A stretch of DNA of 64,000 nucleotides from Hyposmocoma kahamanoa (taxonomy: Eukaryota; Arthropoda; Insecta; Lepidoptera; Cosmopterigidae). Below are positions 24,601 through 31,317 of the stretch, piece by piece. Positions within the stretch are counted from its first letter, which is position 1. Every line of letters starts with the position of its first letter. The notes below the pieces were generated by a model. That model had not been told where the DNA came from and did not search any database. It saw nothing but the letters and a program-made list of their open reading frames with translations. Position numbers and translations under genes: made by a program. The DNA lies in NCBI RefSeq assembly GCF_003589595.1, contig NW_020654972.1, forward strand, positions 10,713,128 to 10,777,127, written 5' to 3'.

Positions 24601-27600
24601 TTAATAACATTTTTTTTTGTGAATAATGATTGCTAATTTCAGTTCTATTACAATTCACAATAAGGTTCTTTTATGATATCTAGTGACGGGACGAACAAGT
24701 CGTGCGCCTGATGGTAAGCTACACGCCTGTCTATAACAGTTGCAGTGCCACTCAGAGCTGTAAATCGCAAAGATCGGCACTGCCACTGCGCCCGTCACCC
24801 TGAGACATAAGTTGACAAGTCCCATGTGCCTGTAATTTCACCAGCACCCTTACCTTTCAAAACCGGAGCACAGTAATGCTGACATTACTGCTTGCTACTT
24901 GCGGCAGAAATAGGTAAGGTCACAGAGATGGGCACTGCCACTGCGTCCCCCACCCTGACACATAAGTTGACAAGTTCCATATACCCGTGTAGCTTTCTTA
25001 TTGTTTGTTATTAAGAATTAATATAGTGCATAAATTAACAATAACAAATCCGAATAATCTTCTGTTCTCGAACAGATGCTAAATACTAAATAATTTACCT
25101 GAGTAAATAATTTTTATTAATACAAGGAATAAAAATTTACAACTTCCCTGTCCGCATTCATGACAATTATATACCACCTCAAATCCACCGAGTTTCTAAA
25201 ACGAGTTTTTTTAATACCTACTTTTTCAAAAATCAATATTAAACGATACAAAAAAACGCAACTTTTGTTTTGCTTTCAGGTTAGAGTTCAAGTTTTTTGC
25301 CAAAAGTTCAGATAATAATATAACATAACGTATTACGTGCATAGAGAAAAAGGTGCTTGAAGAAATGAGTCGCATATGATGCACGCACTTATTTCAGAAT
25401 GTTCTTGGCAGTCGTCTTCACAAAGTCACAAACTCATTAAAGGGTCAATGAATACGCTTCTAAAATAAAATTTCGATTATTGAAAATTTTCCATTTACAA
25501 GGTTTAAAACTATAATGATACAAAAACGCAATATCAAAGGTAATATATTTAAAATAAATATTGTAAATGATAAATGTATACAACTGTGCAATTACTTAGA
25601 GCAACCCGTAAATAATTTTACTCATTCTTCTTAGGGGAATCTGCCTTACGAATGAAAAGTAGAGTTTAATCTATATGTAATTTGTAAAAAAATAAGTGAA
25701 ATAAAGATATAGCATGTATATATCTTTTTTTTAAATAAGTGCGTATTTGACGATGTAGCATGCATACCTTTTTTTATTGCCACTGCGCCCGTCACCCTGA
25801 GACATAAGTAGACAAGTCCCATGTGCCTGAAAGTTTTACCAGCACCCTTACCCTTAAAAACCGGAACGCAGTAATATGCACATTACTGCTTGGCCACCGA
25901 AAGGGATAAGGTGGCAGTACTTCCGTGGATGGACTCTTTCACATGGAGCTCTACTGCTACAGAAGCCACTAAATAATGCCTATTCACTTCTAGCGAATAA
26001 GACTATAGGCAGGGAATTATAATAAAAAACGAATCGCTTCGTGTGAATACTTGGAATATCCAGAACATAGGGATGGAACCCCAGACAAGTCCCCCGATGA
26101 CGGAAAGGGGAAGGCGGAATTTAGTCACGCCATCCGATGACACACTCTCCGTGTATATCCTGTAGAACCAATAAGCAGGCAACTTTACGACGTTGTTCAA
26201 GGCTCTGCAGCTTTGCCTCATATTTGAATTTTCCATAGATTACTCCAATTACAGACTCCGTGGTCGAACGGTTGCCATGCTGGACTGCCACGTAGAGGTC
26301 CTGGGTTTGATTCCCAGGCCGGGAGAAATATGGTCTACATTGATTTCTCTCGTGAGTTTGATTGTAATTTGTGGTTATATATGTGTGTGTCTATGGCACT
26401 CGCGACTCAGGGCATAAAAAGATTTTTTGTCCATTACAATTAAAATTCGTAGCCAACAAGGTTCTATCTCATAAGATCACAGAATTATTACTTCTTATAT
26501 TACGCTGAAGGTAACAAAGAAACTTTTTGTAGTGTTTTTTTTTCTAAGAATAAATCCATGACGAATGAGCAATCAATCGATCAATGAAAATATTTAGTGA
26601 ATGGTTTGTGAGCAAAAAACAGTCAAGTGCGAATAAACAATCATTACTTAAATAAGTACCTATTCTAACAACTTGTGAGTTACTAAATTGTGCTGTGAAT
26701 GTATCCATTAAGCATTTAGTGCTGGAATGACCTGTCGCGTTCGGTAAAAAATGCCAAATATTTAAAAGAAATATGTAAACAATAGCTCCTAACTGTGTAG
26801 AAATCGAGTGGCAATTGGTCGGTGGTTAAATCGCCTAGCAACACTAAATGCATAACATTTAAGAATTTATTTAATTACAATGTTTTAATTTTTAAACATT
26901 TTACATAGGTGGAACACACACAGCCTCTATTATTTGTGTATTATATGTGGTTAGTATACACTCCGCTTGCCGGTCTGAAAATCAGCAATGCTGAGTCTTT
27001 ATCCTTTTTGTCCACCTTACTGTTCTTTTGTTTTAATTGTTCGCTTATATTTGTTTATGTGTTTTGTGGATAAATAGATGTCTTTATTTTTATTTTATTT
27101 TCATTAAGCTCATTTTTGTGTCTATCAATTTTTCTTTCTCTTCTCGTATCGTGAGTATAGAGCGTGGGTATAGAGGCTGTTTGGAGTCCAGATAGATCGA
27201 AGGAATTGTTTGTATTTGTTTGTATTGTATTTGTTTGATCTTTGTATCAACAATGATGACAAACTGGTGGAATGTTTTCATAAATAATTTTTACATTTTT
27301 ATTTAAAAAGAAAATGACCTCGTACGTTTGTGGAATGAAAAGTACCCCAATTCATCCCCTAAATTGTCACCATTGGACATGGAATACTTTCTTCAAATTT
27401 GAATGGGACAACTATAGATATACCCCCTTTTTTACAAAAGAAGAATCATCGAAGTCAATTCACAAATGCTGGATTAATTGAGTAACATACAAACAAAATA
27501 CCAAACGAATTGAGCACTTCCTCCTTTTTCGAAGTCAGTTAAAATAGATGAATATAGTGGTAGCATAAAACATGATTTTCAATAAAAATTATTAAATTAA

Positions 27601-30600
27601 TAATATTTCTTTATCGTAAACAGTAATACATTCATCGTCAATTCATTATACGTCCTGATGCAGGATAAAGGTCTCTAACTAAATGATTTTTTGCTTTTTT
27701 CCTTTGTTACTGTTGCCCCGCATTAGGGAATTGCTGTGTCGCGAGTGCCATGGACACACACATAGACAACCACAAATTACACTCAAACTTACGAGAGAAA
27801 TAAATGTAGGGCTTGCAAATATTTCTCCCGGCCCTGGAATCAAATTCAGGACTTCTGTGTGGCAGACCGGCATGGTAACGGAGGCAGTTGAATAGTATGA
27901 AGTCCGATGCAAAAATTAAAAGATCTTTGGCGGTATAGGATTCAATCAGTTTTTTTTTTCAAAATATTTATTTATTATCTTTATTTCTTTAACCTCTATT
28001 TATTTTCTACAGCTGGCTATCCTGGTGCCGTAAGCAAAGTAGCGTACACCACACACCACGGTCTCGGCGGATACGGCGGATATGGTGGATATGGTGGTTA
28101 CGGATACAGCGGCCTGGGTGGTTACGGCGGTCACGGTTAGTATTTAAAAAATTATGGATATATGTTATGGCACTAAAAACTTCCAATACTATTGACAGTG
28201 TTTGTTGCAATAGATCATTCATTATTTTTAGTTAGTTATTCATAAATTAAATGTCCCTTTCTAAATCCTATACGGCTTCATTAACTTGCCAAACCATAAA
28301 AACTGTTTTATCAAATTTAAATCGCGTATATTTGTTTTTTCTTAATCACGGCCATCGAGTATATAACCAGAAATAGAGACGAAACAAGGGCAACCCATCA
28401 CTTCAAGGGCACTTTTAAATATCAACTCTCGTTTGTACTGAAATCACAAATTAGAAAACTGAAATAGAACAGCACCATCAACTGACCTGTGTGTACGTCT
28501 CCGTATATTCCAAAAATATTCGGTATATGATGTAGATAATAAAGATAATATCTCTAACAACGGGGGCGTGTGGGAAAAACAGCAAAACATCTAATTACAA
28601 AACAAACGGAATCACATTTCATCGGTAAATAAATATTAAATATCTAATTTTGCAATTAACGTCTAGTACAGCAAAGCTCAAGTTAAACTAGTCGATTTGA
28701 AGTAAAATAATTGGCGACACCCGTCAATTGTTTGGAATTTGGGCTGGCCAATCGGAGCGCGGTTGTCACAGTAATGAATTGGCAGAATAGTTTTCAAACA
28801 AATTAAATGACATTTCGTCTCTATTTCTGATTGTATACTCGATGATCACGGCTGATCAATCAACCGTGACCATCGGACTTGTAAAGTACCCGAAAAGTTG
28901 GGTTTTAAATAAATAATACGCGATTTAGATTCTAGAAAACGTGTATTAATGGCGAGAACCTAAGAACTCGATACTATATATCATTTTTGGACATATTGAC
29001 CCCTTCGTAGATTCTAAACACTGCTTCAAAACAAACGTTAAATTAAAACTATCAAATGATTGGTCAGCTGCACTCAAATATCATTTGGTCATTTGCATAA
29101 TATATTCAAGGTTCGCAGTCTTACAATTTACAGTCAGTTATATATTTCTATTGTAAAGGAGAAAGGTTCTTTCTTCCGTTGGATGAGGTTACCAAAACAA
29201 GCCAAGTGAAACTCCAAATTGTTCAGAAGATTTTTATTTTCACCTTGTATGTCTCCAATACAATTTCACCCTATATTCGGAAGGTCCGGGTAGTTGTTCC
29301 CAAGAAGGGACTCACTCCTGGAAACAGTACTCAGATCTTTTGTGATTGAAAGTTTTGAGTGGCACTGGAACTGTTATTGACAGGCGTGTCGCTTACCTTA
29401 TTATTGTTGCACGTCGAATCACTTGGTGTCATAAAAAAATATTAAAAATTCAAAAAAGGCTATATGGAAGAACGGAAGAACCATTGCCTGCCGAAATAGG
29501 TGAAAATGTATCTACAAAATTTTAATGTAGAATTCAAACCGTGGACTTCACAGCTAGTTTACAATCTATTCAGCTATTATTCTGACCAATAAAACATTAA
29601 AAACAATATCAAGATTTACTTTGTCATGTACAAGGATATATCACCTAACAATTACGTAGAGATAATACGTGGGAACTTATCTACATGGAAACAAGCCCTA
29701 TAGATCCGTACATGATAGTATGAGAATTTTAACGAACAATCACACGTACCTATCGAATCTTACACGGTACATTATACGCCTTTTAAACTCATTGCCAGGC
29801 GCTTAATTAATCACACAGCAATGTATGTAAAAAATATAATTAGCCACTTCCGAGAAGTTTTAAAAATTTGAGGTCGTAATGCTGCCTTTTCACTAGTTGA
29901 TTTTGAATTACGCATTGTTATACGAGTACAAACTGTCATTATAGTTTTACTACATGCATGATTTTAAGAACAGTTGAGCTCCTTGTAAAAGATTTCGTTT
30001 AAGAAAGTACTGCCACTTTTCCTATATCTGCCCCTTAGTAGTAACGGTGCTGGAAAATTACGGCACAAGGGACTTGTCAACTTATGTGTAAGGGTGACGG
30101 GCGTAGTGGCAGTGTCCCTTAAATCTTTGTGATTTAAAGCTCTGAGTGGCACTGCAAATGTTATGGACAGGCATGTCACTTACCACCAGAGGCACGACTT
30201 GTTAATTCCGTCACATTGTATTATAAAAAAAATGTAGTTATAGATGTAATTCTCGTCGGAATTAAGAATAAATGAAAAATTCTCCTTTTGTTGTAAATTT
30301 TCAAATAAAACGATTGCAATTTGTCTATCTACTTACATATTATAGTTTACGTAATTTGTTTCCTTTGACTGAATTTCATTGTTTTCTTTTTATTCTAATG
30401 TAAGTGTGCATTTGACCTAAAATATGACCATAAAGTTCAGGGAACAAGTGTACAGGCAGGGAATTCCACTCCATAACCGTTCGCCATATAAATGTGGAAG
30501 CGTAACGCTTCGTGCGAATCTTTGGAATATCCACAACATAGGGGTGGAACCTAAGCCTACGCCTGGTCCCCTGGTGATGGAAAGGGGAAGGCGGAATTAA

Positions 30601-30921
30601 ATCGTGTAATTCCAACGCACTCTCCGTGATATTATATCCTGTAAAATACCAATAAGCTTAAGGTTTACATTATCAGATATGCTCGTATCGTGTTTATTTT
30701 TAAAATAAATTCAAAAAATTAATCAAACAATTTTTTTAGGTGGTTATGGCGGACACGGATACTATGCCGCTCCCGCTGTGAGCTACGCTAGCAACATCGG
30801 ATACAGCGGTTACGGTGGCTACGGCGGTGGTTATGGCGGATACGGTGGATATGGCGGATACGGCGGACATGGCTTGGGCTATGGCGGTTACGGACACGGT
30901 CTCGGATACGGCCTTCACTAA
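6665..30921 (+). CDS. Secreted Gly/Tyr-rich protein, probable cuticular protein; four exons joined 6665-6676, 13136-13316, 28013-28135, 30740-30921
   Basis: Spliced coding length is 498 nt (165 residues), built from four exons with GT/AG borders and matching phases (0, 1, 1). Residues 1-16 (MKFLVVAALAIAAVCA) are a signal peptide with likely cleavage before EE; a dibasic KR stands at 24-25. Residues 26-64 and 81-106 are GLGYGG and GGYGGYG repeats. A less repetitive spacer with VSKVAYTTHH lies at about 71-80. The last exon has YYAAPAVSYAS (113 onward) and more GYGG/GHG repeats, ending GYGLH. The only Cys is in the signal peptide. Glycine-rich insect cuticular proteins share this composition, the AAPAV motif and a first intron that splits the signal peptide after four codons. 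The inferred role is structural, secreted by epidermis into cuticle. A GYG-type antimicrobial or silk-like peptide is an alternative. The introns are 6459, 14696 and 2604 bp and full of transposons, so only about 2 percent of the transcript is coding. Confidence 0.88.
6780..7010. repeat. Repeat family B, head-to-head foldback in intron 1
   Basis: The left arm (TTATAATATTAAGTGACGG, then CATGCCTGTCCATAACAACT) is followed by the inverted right arm (AACTGTTATGGGCAGGCGTG, then CTCACTTGGTGTTATAA). Family B recurs at least ten times in this window, usually as a single orientation. Here two halves face each other. Confidence 0.7.
7011..7600. other. Intron 1 stretch, nothing recognised
   Basis: No recognised repeat or exon-like segment. 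The open frames lack coding character. Confidence 0.4.
7612..7692 (-). repeat. tRNA-like SINE head fragment
   Basis: On the minus strand a TGGCTCAATTA box A-like segment and GGTGCGATTCC box B-like segment are about the right distance apart (CCCTAAGGACGC between them). It lacks the paired stems of a functional tRNA. Confidence 0.4.
7785..7860 (-). repeat. Repeat family D fragment
   Basis: It contains AACAGTGACCATGGGACTTG and CCCATAACGTTGGTT, matching the sequences around 28860-28910 and 63060-63115 that share GTGACCAT, GGACTTGTAAAG and AACGTTGG. Confidence 0.45.
8211..9753 (+). mobile_element. Complete Tc1-type DNA transposon with perfect TIRs and TA target duplication
   Basis: The ends are a perfect 25-bp inverted repeat (8211-8235 and 9729-9753, starting CACACATCAAAAAAAGTTTG), flanked by TA at 8209-8210 and 9754-9755. 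The element is 1543 bp and holds one uninterrupted transposase ORF in the same orientation as the host gene, inside its first intron. Intact frame, perfect ends and intact TA duplication together suggest a recent insertion that could still be active. Confidence 0.95.
8462..9493 (+). CDS. Tc1-type transposase (DD34E), apparently intact
   Basis: 343 residues from ATG at 8462; an in-frame GTG 12 bp earlier is not needed. Residues 1-60 form a helix-turn-helix DNA-binding region ending in the linker RPRSGRPT (53-60), and a second helical domain follows at about 60-120. The catalytic triad is visible: D155 in LFVDESR, D245 in VLVEDNAPAH and E280 in DLNPIEHAWD, with 34 residues between the last two, the Tc1 spacing. 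The usual family length is about 340. No stop or frameshift is seen. The protein would bind the 25-bp TIRs and do cut-and-paste transposition at TA. A basic segment at 111-130 (LRARRSWRAPLNSRQRQQRR) may help nuclear import. Confidence 0.95.
   Translation: MPRGLSEVLRARIVTLREEGYTTRVIARRLAISQSCVVATLQRYHGMGNLADRPRSGRPTVLTAAQKRYIRLLAARDPTINATKIKAEVRAASGLEVSTQTVRNCLHQAGLRARRSWRAPLNSRQRQQRRLQWARLRQNEEGEDENIWQNCLFVDESRISTHPDNRRVRVWRRPGDRERQRTATGTVQQGGKSVSFWGGIMIGARTPLIPYRGFMTADMYKAVAIDDIVSSFRVNHGHQFVLVEDNAPAHRAQRVNAALQEYDITRLDWPAGSPDLNPIEHAWDALKRAVWNREPRPQTVPELREAAIEEWDRLPQEMLDNLILSMPRRIFACIRARGGVILY
9765..10012 (+). repeat. Repeat family C copy
   Basis: It begins with AATCTCAGTACAGAGTGCTA, the family's terminal motif, and ends GAACCTCCTCCTTTTCTTTC, AAGTCGGTTAAAAAA. 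It starts about 10 bp after the Tc1 right end. Confidence 0.75.
10013..11220. other. Intron 1 stretch, nothing recognised
   Basis: No recognised repeat and no exon with flanking splice signals. Confidence 0.4.
11224..11388. mobile_element. 165-bp PIF/Harbinger-like MITE, copy 1
   Basis: Terminal inverted repeats begin GAGTCGTATTC and GGATCGTATTC and extend about 40 bp (CTCTACTCAATGCTCAAGTC). TAA flanks both sides (11221-11223 and 11389-11391), a 3-bp target duplication of the type known for PIF/Harbinger. A second copy of exactly the same length is at 55453-55617. Confidence 0.8.
11392..12351. other. Intron 1 stretch, nothing firmly recognised
   Basis: 11398-11480 contains GCATCGATGC and ATCGAT-rich inverted motifs that may be a small MITE relic. 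The rest is AT-rich with no feature. Confidence 0.35.
12352..12632 (+). repeat. Repeat family C copy
   Basis: Contains AATTACATCTATTTGCCAAG, ATCGGTTACCGGAAAGTG, CCACCCTTAGAGCAGG, CCTCTTTCCAACGAA, AACATACA and AGAACTTC, ending in an AAGTCGGTAAAAA-type terminus. Confidence 0.75.
13136..13316 (+). CDS. Exon 2 of the cuticle-type gene (rest of the signal peptide, first GYGG block)
   Basis: Acceptor TCATAG precedes GTCGTAGCC. The exon runs 181 nt to donor GTAAGT, leaving phase 1. It encodes VVAALAIAAVCA, EEAKKTEKR and then GLGYGG-type repeats. Confidence 0.88.
13380..13920 (+). pseudogene. LINE 3' fragment: C-terminus of Jockey/CR1-type ORF2 plus 3' UTR
   Basis: The frame 13390-13701 encodes a LINE ORF2 tail: TLASQYIYENVIYVRR, NINTRNKNKLAFLDSRLHKV, KSFKGQCIRFYNKIPVDIQN, ending DNKNPW. 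The same tail occurs at 38780-39100 and 61186-61360. The 3' UTR runs to AATAAAGATTATTTTGAATT with a (GAATTT)n tail at about 13900-13925. The 5' part is absent. It lies 64 bp after exon 2 of the host gene. Confidence 0.75.
13925..14530 (+). pseudogene. LINE 3' fragment of a second family
   Basis: A short coding relic (AFKARSIKLWNSL-like, at about 13990-14025) is followed by a T-rich 3' UTR. It contains the TTGCCTGGAAGAGATTGTTA and AGCAATAAGACCACCTGTTG stem region that I recognise as common in lepidopteran LINE 3' ends. Confidence 0.6.
14575..14885 (-). repeat. tRNA-headed SINE (family E), minus strand
   Basis: On the minus strand the tRNA-like head carries the box B-like GGGATCGAATCCAG. The body follows with GAGGAAACCAGCACGTCGCA, CATTGGGCCAGCGTGACGG and AGAGACCCGTGCCCGG, then a TGATGATGAAG tail. 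Such bodies with (TGA)n tails resemble RTE-mobilised lepidopteran SINEs. Confidence 0.65.
15262..15750. mobile_element. hAT-like MITE family 1, copy 1, interrupted by an assembly gap
   Basis: The left end (CATTGATTTACAATTATATG, 15262 on) and right end (TCCATTTATTTGTAAGTCAA, TG, to 15750) match family-1 termini seen at 18478, 39946 and 52870. Everything between about 15307 and 15705 is N. Flanking octamers (AATTGTAA and TTCACAAG) do not match, unlike the other complete copies. Confidence 0.75.
15307..15705. other. Assembly gap of about 400 N inside a MITE
   Basis: The N run starts and stops within the two ends of a family-1 MITE. The repeat is probably what broke the assembly. Confidence 0.95.
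15751..17029. other. Intron 2 stretch, nothing firmly recognised
   Basis: AT-rich. At about 16790-16850 GTCACGCTCTGTTCTCATCA and GGTAGGCAGAGACTGACAGG look like part of a LINE or SINE 3' end, but I cannot place it. Confidence 0.35.
17030..17312 (+). repeat. Repeat family C copy
   Basis: Runs from AAACCGACTTCAATAGTTTC through TTTGCCACCCTTAGAAGTGG to GAACTCGGTTAAAAA. Both termini are present. Confidence 0.75.
17340..17560 (-). pseudogene. RTE-type LINE ORF2 C-terminal fragment
   Basis: On the minus strand it reads PLKSRMLSCVVRERCVMK, DDVVTRIERGTLRWFDHVDRMN and GRQ, with frame breaks after. The LRWFxHVxRM pattern is typical of RTE-clade C-termini. Confidence 0.6.
17622..17757. repeat. Foldback of tRNA-like SINE family F
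   Basis: The left arm (GATCGAACAACAG, then TCTGGCTGGATTGGAACCAACG) and the inverted right arm (TTGGTTGGAATCCAGCCAGA, then TGTTCGGTCTTTG) are separated by about 20 bp. Single copies of family F are at 20945, 42425, 55190 and 60140. Confidence 0.6.
18128..18345 (+). repeat. Repeat family C copy, diverged
   Basis: Contains TTTCATCTATTTGCCAAGTT, GATTTGCCACCCTTAGAGGT and ATTGATTAACAAATC. The terminal motifs are degraded. Confidence 0.6.
18478..18705. mobile_element. hAT-like MITE family 1, copy 2 (228 bp) with perfect 8-bp duplication
   Basis: Termini CATTGACTTACAATTATATG and its inverted partner enclose a shorter interior (about 60 bp less than other copies). GTCGCCAT flanks both sides (18470-18477 and 18706-18713), an 8-bp target-site duplication as expected for hAT-type transposition. 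No coding capacity. Confidence 0.88.
18714..19844. other. Intron 2 stretch, nothing recognised
   Basis: No recognised repeat. ATCGATTC-containing motifs recur at 19365-19700 without a clear structure. Confidence 0.35.
19845..19990. repeat. Common short interspersed repeat fragment
   Basis: AATATTATAAATGCGAAAGT, then AACTCTGTCTGCTACTTTTT, CGATGAGTTTTGGTACAGAG and AAGAAGGACATAAGCTACTT. I recognise this from lepidopteran genomes as a dispersed non-coding repeat, but cannot name the family. Confidence 0.4.
20066..20430 (+). pseudogene. LINE 3' end (RTE-like ORF2 tail) with GAT-rich tail
   Basis: A broken frame reads KVLQCRPRTGRRSAGRPP, then WMEAYAQQWASYG-like residues (GGCCTATGCCCAGCAGTGGG at about 20368-20387) and the stop TGA. 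It ends in ATGATGATAATGACGATGATG. The GRPPxRW and DDLVKVAG segments of this LINE type are disrupted here. Confidence 0.6.
20945..21075 (-). repeat. tRNA-like SINE family F
   Basis: On the minus strand GCTTAGTTGGCTTAGCGTCT (box A region) and GGTTAGAATCC (box B), then CGGATCGAAG. It continues into CACGAATTTTTCCATGTGC on the plus strand, as in the 42425 copy. Confidence 0.55.
21135..21345 (-). repeat. Repeat family B copy
   Basis: The minus strand matches the family order: CATAACAGTT, TGTAGTGCCAC, GCAGTGGCAGTG-like, AAGTCCCATGTGCCTGTAG, GTAATGCTCATGTTACTGCT and GGCGGCAGAATAAG. Confidence 0.65.
21785..22005 (-). mobile_element. SINE family A, near complete, minus strand
   Basis: Body AACGCACATGCTCACACAAT through CCCCGCACTAGAGAAAACCC to the tRNA-like head with GAATCGAACC (box B complement) and CATGGTAGCC-type box A region, ending near GAAGGCAGTTAAA. 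Confidence 0.75.
22020..22205 (+). repeat. Dispersed repeat family G (tRNA-like head), copy 1
   Basis: GTGGACACTGGATGAAGAAG, TCCTGGGTCCAATTCCCGG (box B-like), GAGAAATGAACTCATCTAAA, TTCTGGGTAGTACAACAGCC and TACTCATATTACAGGGAA. The same order of blocks occurs at 34465-34665. Confidence 0.6.
22206..22915. other. Intron 2 stretch, nothing recognised
   Basis: No exon-like segment or recognised repeat. Confidence 0.35.
22916..23140 (+). mobile_element. SINE family A, full length
   Basis: The head has TGGCCGAACGG (box A) and GGTTCGATTCC (box B). GGGAGAAATGTTTGTATGGC leads into the body CTCTCGTGAGTTTGGGTGTA, TTGTCTATGTGTGTGTCCAT, CAGGGTTTCCCTAGTGCGGG, and the TGTGTGCGTTATTTATTTAT tail. With 61408-61625 it defines the family consensus, about 215 bp. 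Boxes A and B are internal Pol III promoter elements. Confidence 0.85.
23472..23526 (+). other. Possible 55-nt orphan exon with splice borders
   Basis: A GC-richer block in AT-rich DNA, preceded by CTTTGCAG and followed by the donor-like GTAATT. The open reading is SCDAPERLDRDKVYLETT plus one base. It does not fit as a cassette exon of the host gene: phase-1 entry would give CTG TGA, a stop. It may be an exon relic, part of a nested gene whose other exons I cannot find, or chance. Confidence 0.25.
23885..24145 (+). repeat. Repeat family B copy
   Basis: ACACGCCTGTCCATAACAGT, TTGACAAGTCCCATGTGCCT, GTAATGCTAACATTACTGCT, GGCGGCAGAAATAGATAAGG and GGAGCTCTACTGCTGCTAGA, in the family order. The 5' end is missing. 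Confidence 0.75.
24672..24990 (+). repeat. Repeat family B copy with partial internal duplication
   Basis: The 5' end TATCTAGTGACGGGACGAAC is present. After the GGCAGAAATAGGTAAGG block a second AGATGGGCACTGCCACTGCG, CACCCTGACACATAAGTTGA segment repeats part of the element. Confidence 0.75.
25396..25735 (+). pseudogene. LINE 3' fragment related to 13380-13920
   Basis: GGCAGTCGTCTTCACAAAGT, AAAGGGTCAATGAATACGCT and the 3' UTR TCTTAGGGGAATCTGCCTTA, AATGAAAAGTAGAGTTTAA match the 13530-13880 copy with many substitutions. Confidence 0.6.
25772..25965 (+). repeat. Repeat family B copy
   Basis: TTGCCACTGCGCCCGTCACC through GGAACGCAGTAATATGCACA to GGAGCTCTACTGCTACAGAA. It is 5' truncated. Confidence 0.7.
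26000..26165 (-). pseudogene. LINE ORF2 C-terminal fragment
   Basis: On the minus strand it contains FRLPLSVIGGLVWGSIPMFW and IFQVFTRSDSF, a degraded form of the better copy at 30376-30665 (RFHPYVVDIPKIRTKRYAST). Confidence 0.5.
26252..26415 (+). repeat. SINE family A, 3' truncated
   Basis: Head with TGGTCGAACGG and GGTTTGATTCC, then CTCTCGTGAGTTTGATTGTA and TGTGTGTGTCTATGGCACTC. It stops at ACTCAGGGCAT. Confidence 0.7.
26935..27080 (+). repeat. LINE-like 3' end
   Basis: GGTCTGAAAATCAGCAATGC, TGAGTCTTTATCC and GTGGATAAATAGATGTC with a T-rich tail resemble the 2980-3120 3' end (GATTGAAAACCAGCGCC and so on). Confidence 0.35.
27303..27545 (+). repeat. Repeat family C copy
   Basis: ATGACCTCGTACGTTTGTGG, TTCAAATTTGAATGGGACA, AGAAGAATCATCGAAGTCA, GAGCACTTCCTCCTTTTTCG and AAGTCAGTTAAAA. 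Confidence 0.7.
27707..27895 (-). repeat. SINE family A, minus strand
   Basis: GCCCCGCATTAGGGAATTGC, CACATAGACAACCACAAATT, TATTTCTCCCGGCCCTGGAA and GGCATGGTAACGGAGGCAGT. It ends about 120 bp before exon 3. Confidence 0.75.
28013..28135 (+). CDS. Exon 3 of the cuticle-type gene
   Basis: A pyrimidine-rich stretch with acceptor TTTTCTACAG precedes CTGGCTATCC. The exon is 123 nt with donor GTTAGT, phase 1 at both ends, so skipping it would keep the frame. It encodes AGYPGAVSKVAYTTHHG and then GGYGG repeats; the first Ala codon spans the splice. Confidence 0.87.
28318..28930. repeat. Repeat family D copy split by a nested MITE
   Basis: The left part, AAATCGCGTATATTTGTTTT, ends at 28352. It continues at 28853 with TGATCAATCAACCGTGACCA, GGACTTGTAAAG and GTTGGGTTTTAAATAAAT. 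The break is a hAT-like MITE with ATCACGGC on both sides. Confidence 0.6.
28353..28844. mobile_element. hAT-like MITE family 2, copy 1 (492 bp), perfect 8-bp duplication
   Basis: Termini CATCGAGTATATAACCAGAA and inverted CATCGAGTATACAATCAGAA extend about 32 bp (through AATAGAGACGAAA). ATCACGGC lies at 28345-28352 and 28845-28852. The interior is AT-rich and non-coding. It matches 48461-48969 in inverse orientation. Confidence 0.88.
28931..29344. other. Intron 3 stretch, nothing recognised
   Basis: No recognised feature. Confidence 0.35.
29345..29440 (-). repeat. Repeat family B fragment
   Basis: GAGTGGCACTGGAACTGTTA, TTGACAGGCGTGTCGCTTAC and TCACTTGGTGTCATAAAAAA, in the minus orientation. 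Confidence 0.6.
29970..30235 (-). repeat. Repeat family B, near complete
   Basis: From GAGCTCCTTGTAAAAGATTT through GGGACTTGTCAACTTATGTG, GAGTGGCACTGCAAATGTTA and GGACAGGCATGTCACTTACC to TCCGTCACATTGTATTATAA. Both family ends are present. Confidence 0.75.
30376..30665 (-). pseudogene. LINE ORF2 C-terminal fragment in intron 3
   Basis: The minus-strand frame reads RLRFHPYVVDIPKIRTKR, YASTFIWRTVMEWNSLPV and HLFPELY. The RTKR, RTxxxWNSLP and FP pattern is the conserved C-terminus of CR1/Jockey-type LINE proteins. It ends about 75 bp before exon 4. Confidence 0.7.
30740..30921 (+). CDS. Exon 4 of the cuticle-type gene (terminal)
   Basis: Acceptor TTTTTTTAG precedes GTGGTTATGG. The exon codes through TAA at 30919-30921. 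It contains YYAAPAVSYA, then GYGG and GHG repeats, ending in GYGLH. Confidence 0.88.
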
Positions 30922-31146
30922 TTTTAAAATACGTTATCAAATCCCTAATATATTCTTTAATGATATACTCGAATATGGAATTGTGATAATAATTAACTGC
31001 CAATGTTTATTAAGTTACCCAAATCCTTATAAAAAAAACTGAGTTACACATTTTTTTTTCATATTATTTTGAATGCGACATAAATATTGCCGAATATTTT
31101 ATAAGCAACGAATTTTTTGCCGAAGAGTCTTTGTAAATAATTATGA

Positions 31147-31152
31147 AATAAA
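31147..31152 (+). terminator. Poly(A) signal AATAAA of the cuticle-type gene
   Basis: AATAAA lies 226 bp downstream of the stop codon on the same strand. The 3' UTR is AT-rich with no inserted repeats. Cleavage would be expected about 10-25 bp further on. Confidence 0.65.
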
Positions 31153-31317
31153 ATATTTATACAAAATAACTATCCTCTTTTATTTTACACGGAACTATTT
31201 TTCTTGGGTTGTTTTACGATTTACTCCAGAGCTTGCTGAATTTGTTTATCATATTTGTAAAACCTTAATATAATTTAAGAAATACATAATCATTTCAAAA
31301 GCTACAGCCTGTTTTTA

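Noticed and set aside
28007..28222. Minus-strand open frame over exon 3 with HHIHHIRRIRRDRG
   Set aside because: Shadow of the glycine-tyrosine exon on the other strand.
30736..31003. Minus-strand and alternate-frame open frames over exon 4 (SAISTVSAI and RIRHIHRIRHN types)
   Set aside because: Shadows of the GGxTAx repeats of the cuticle-type exon.
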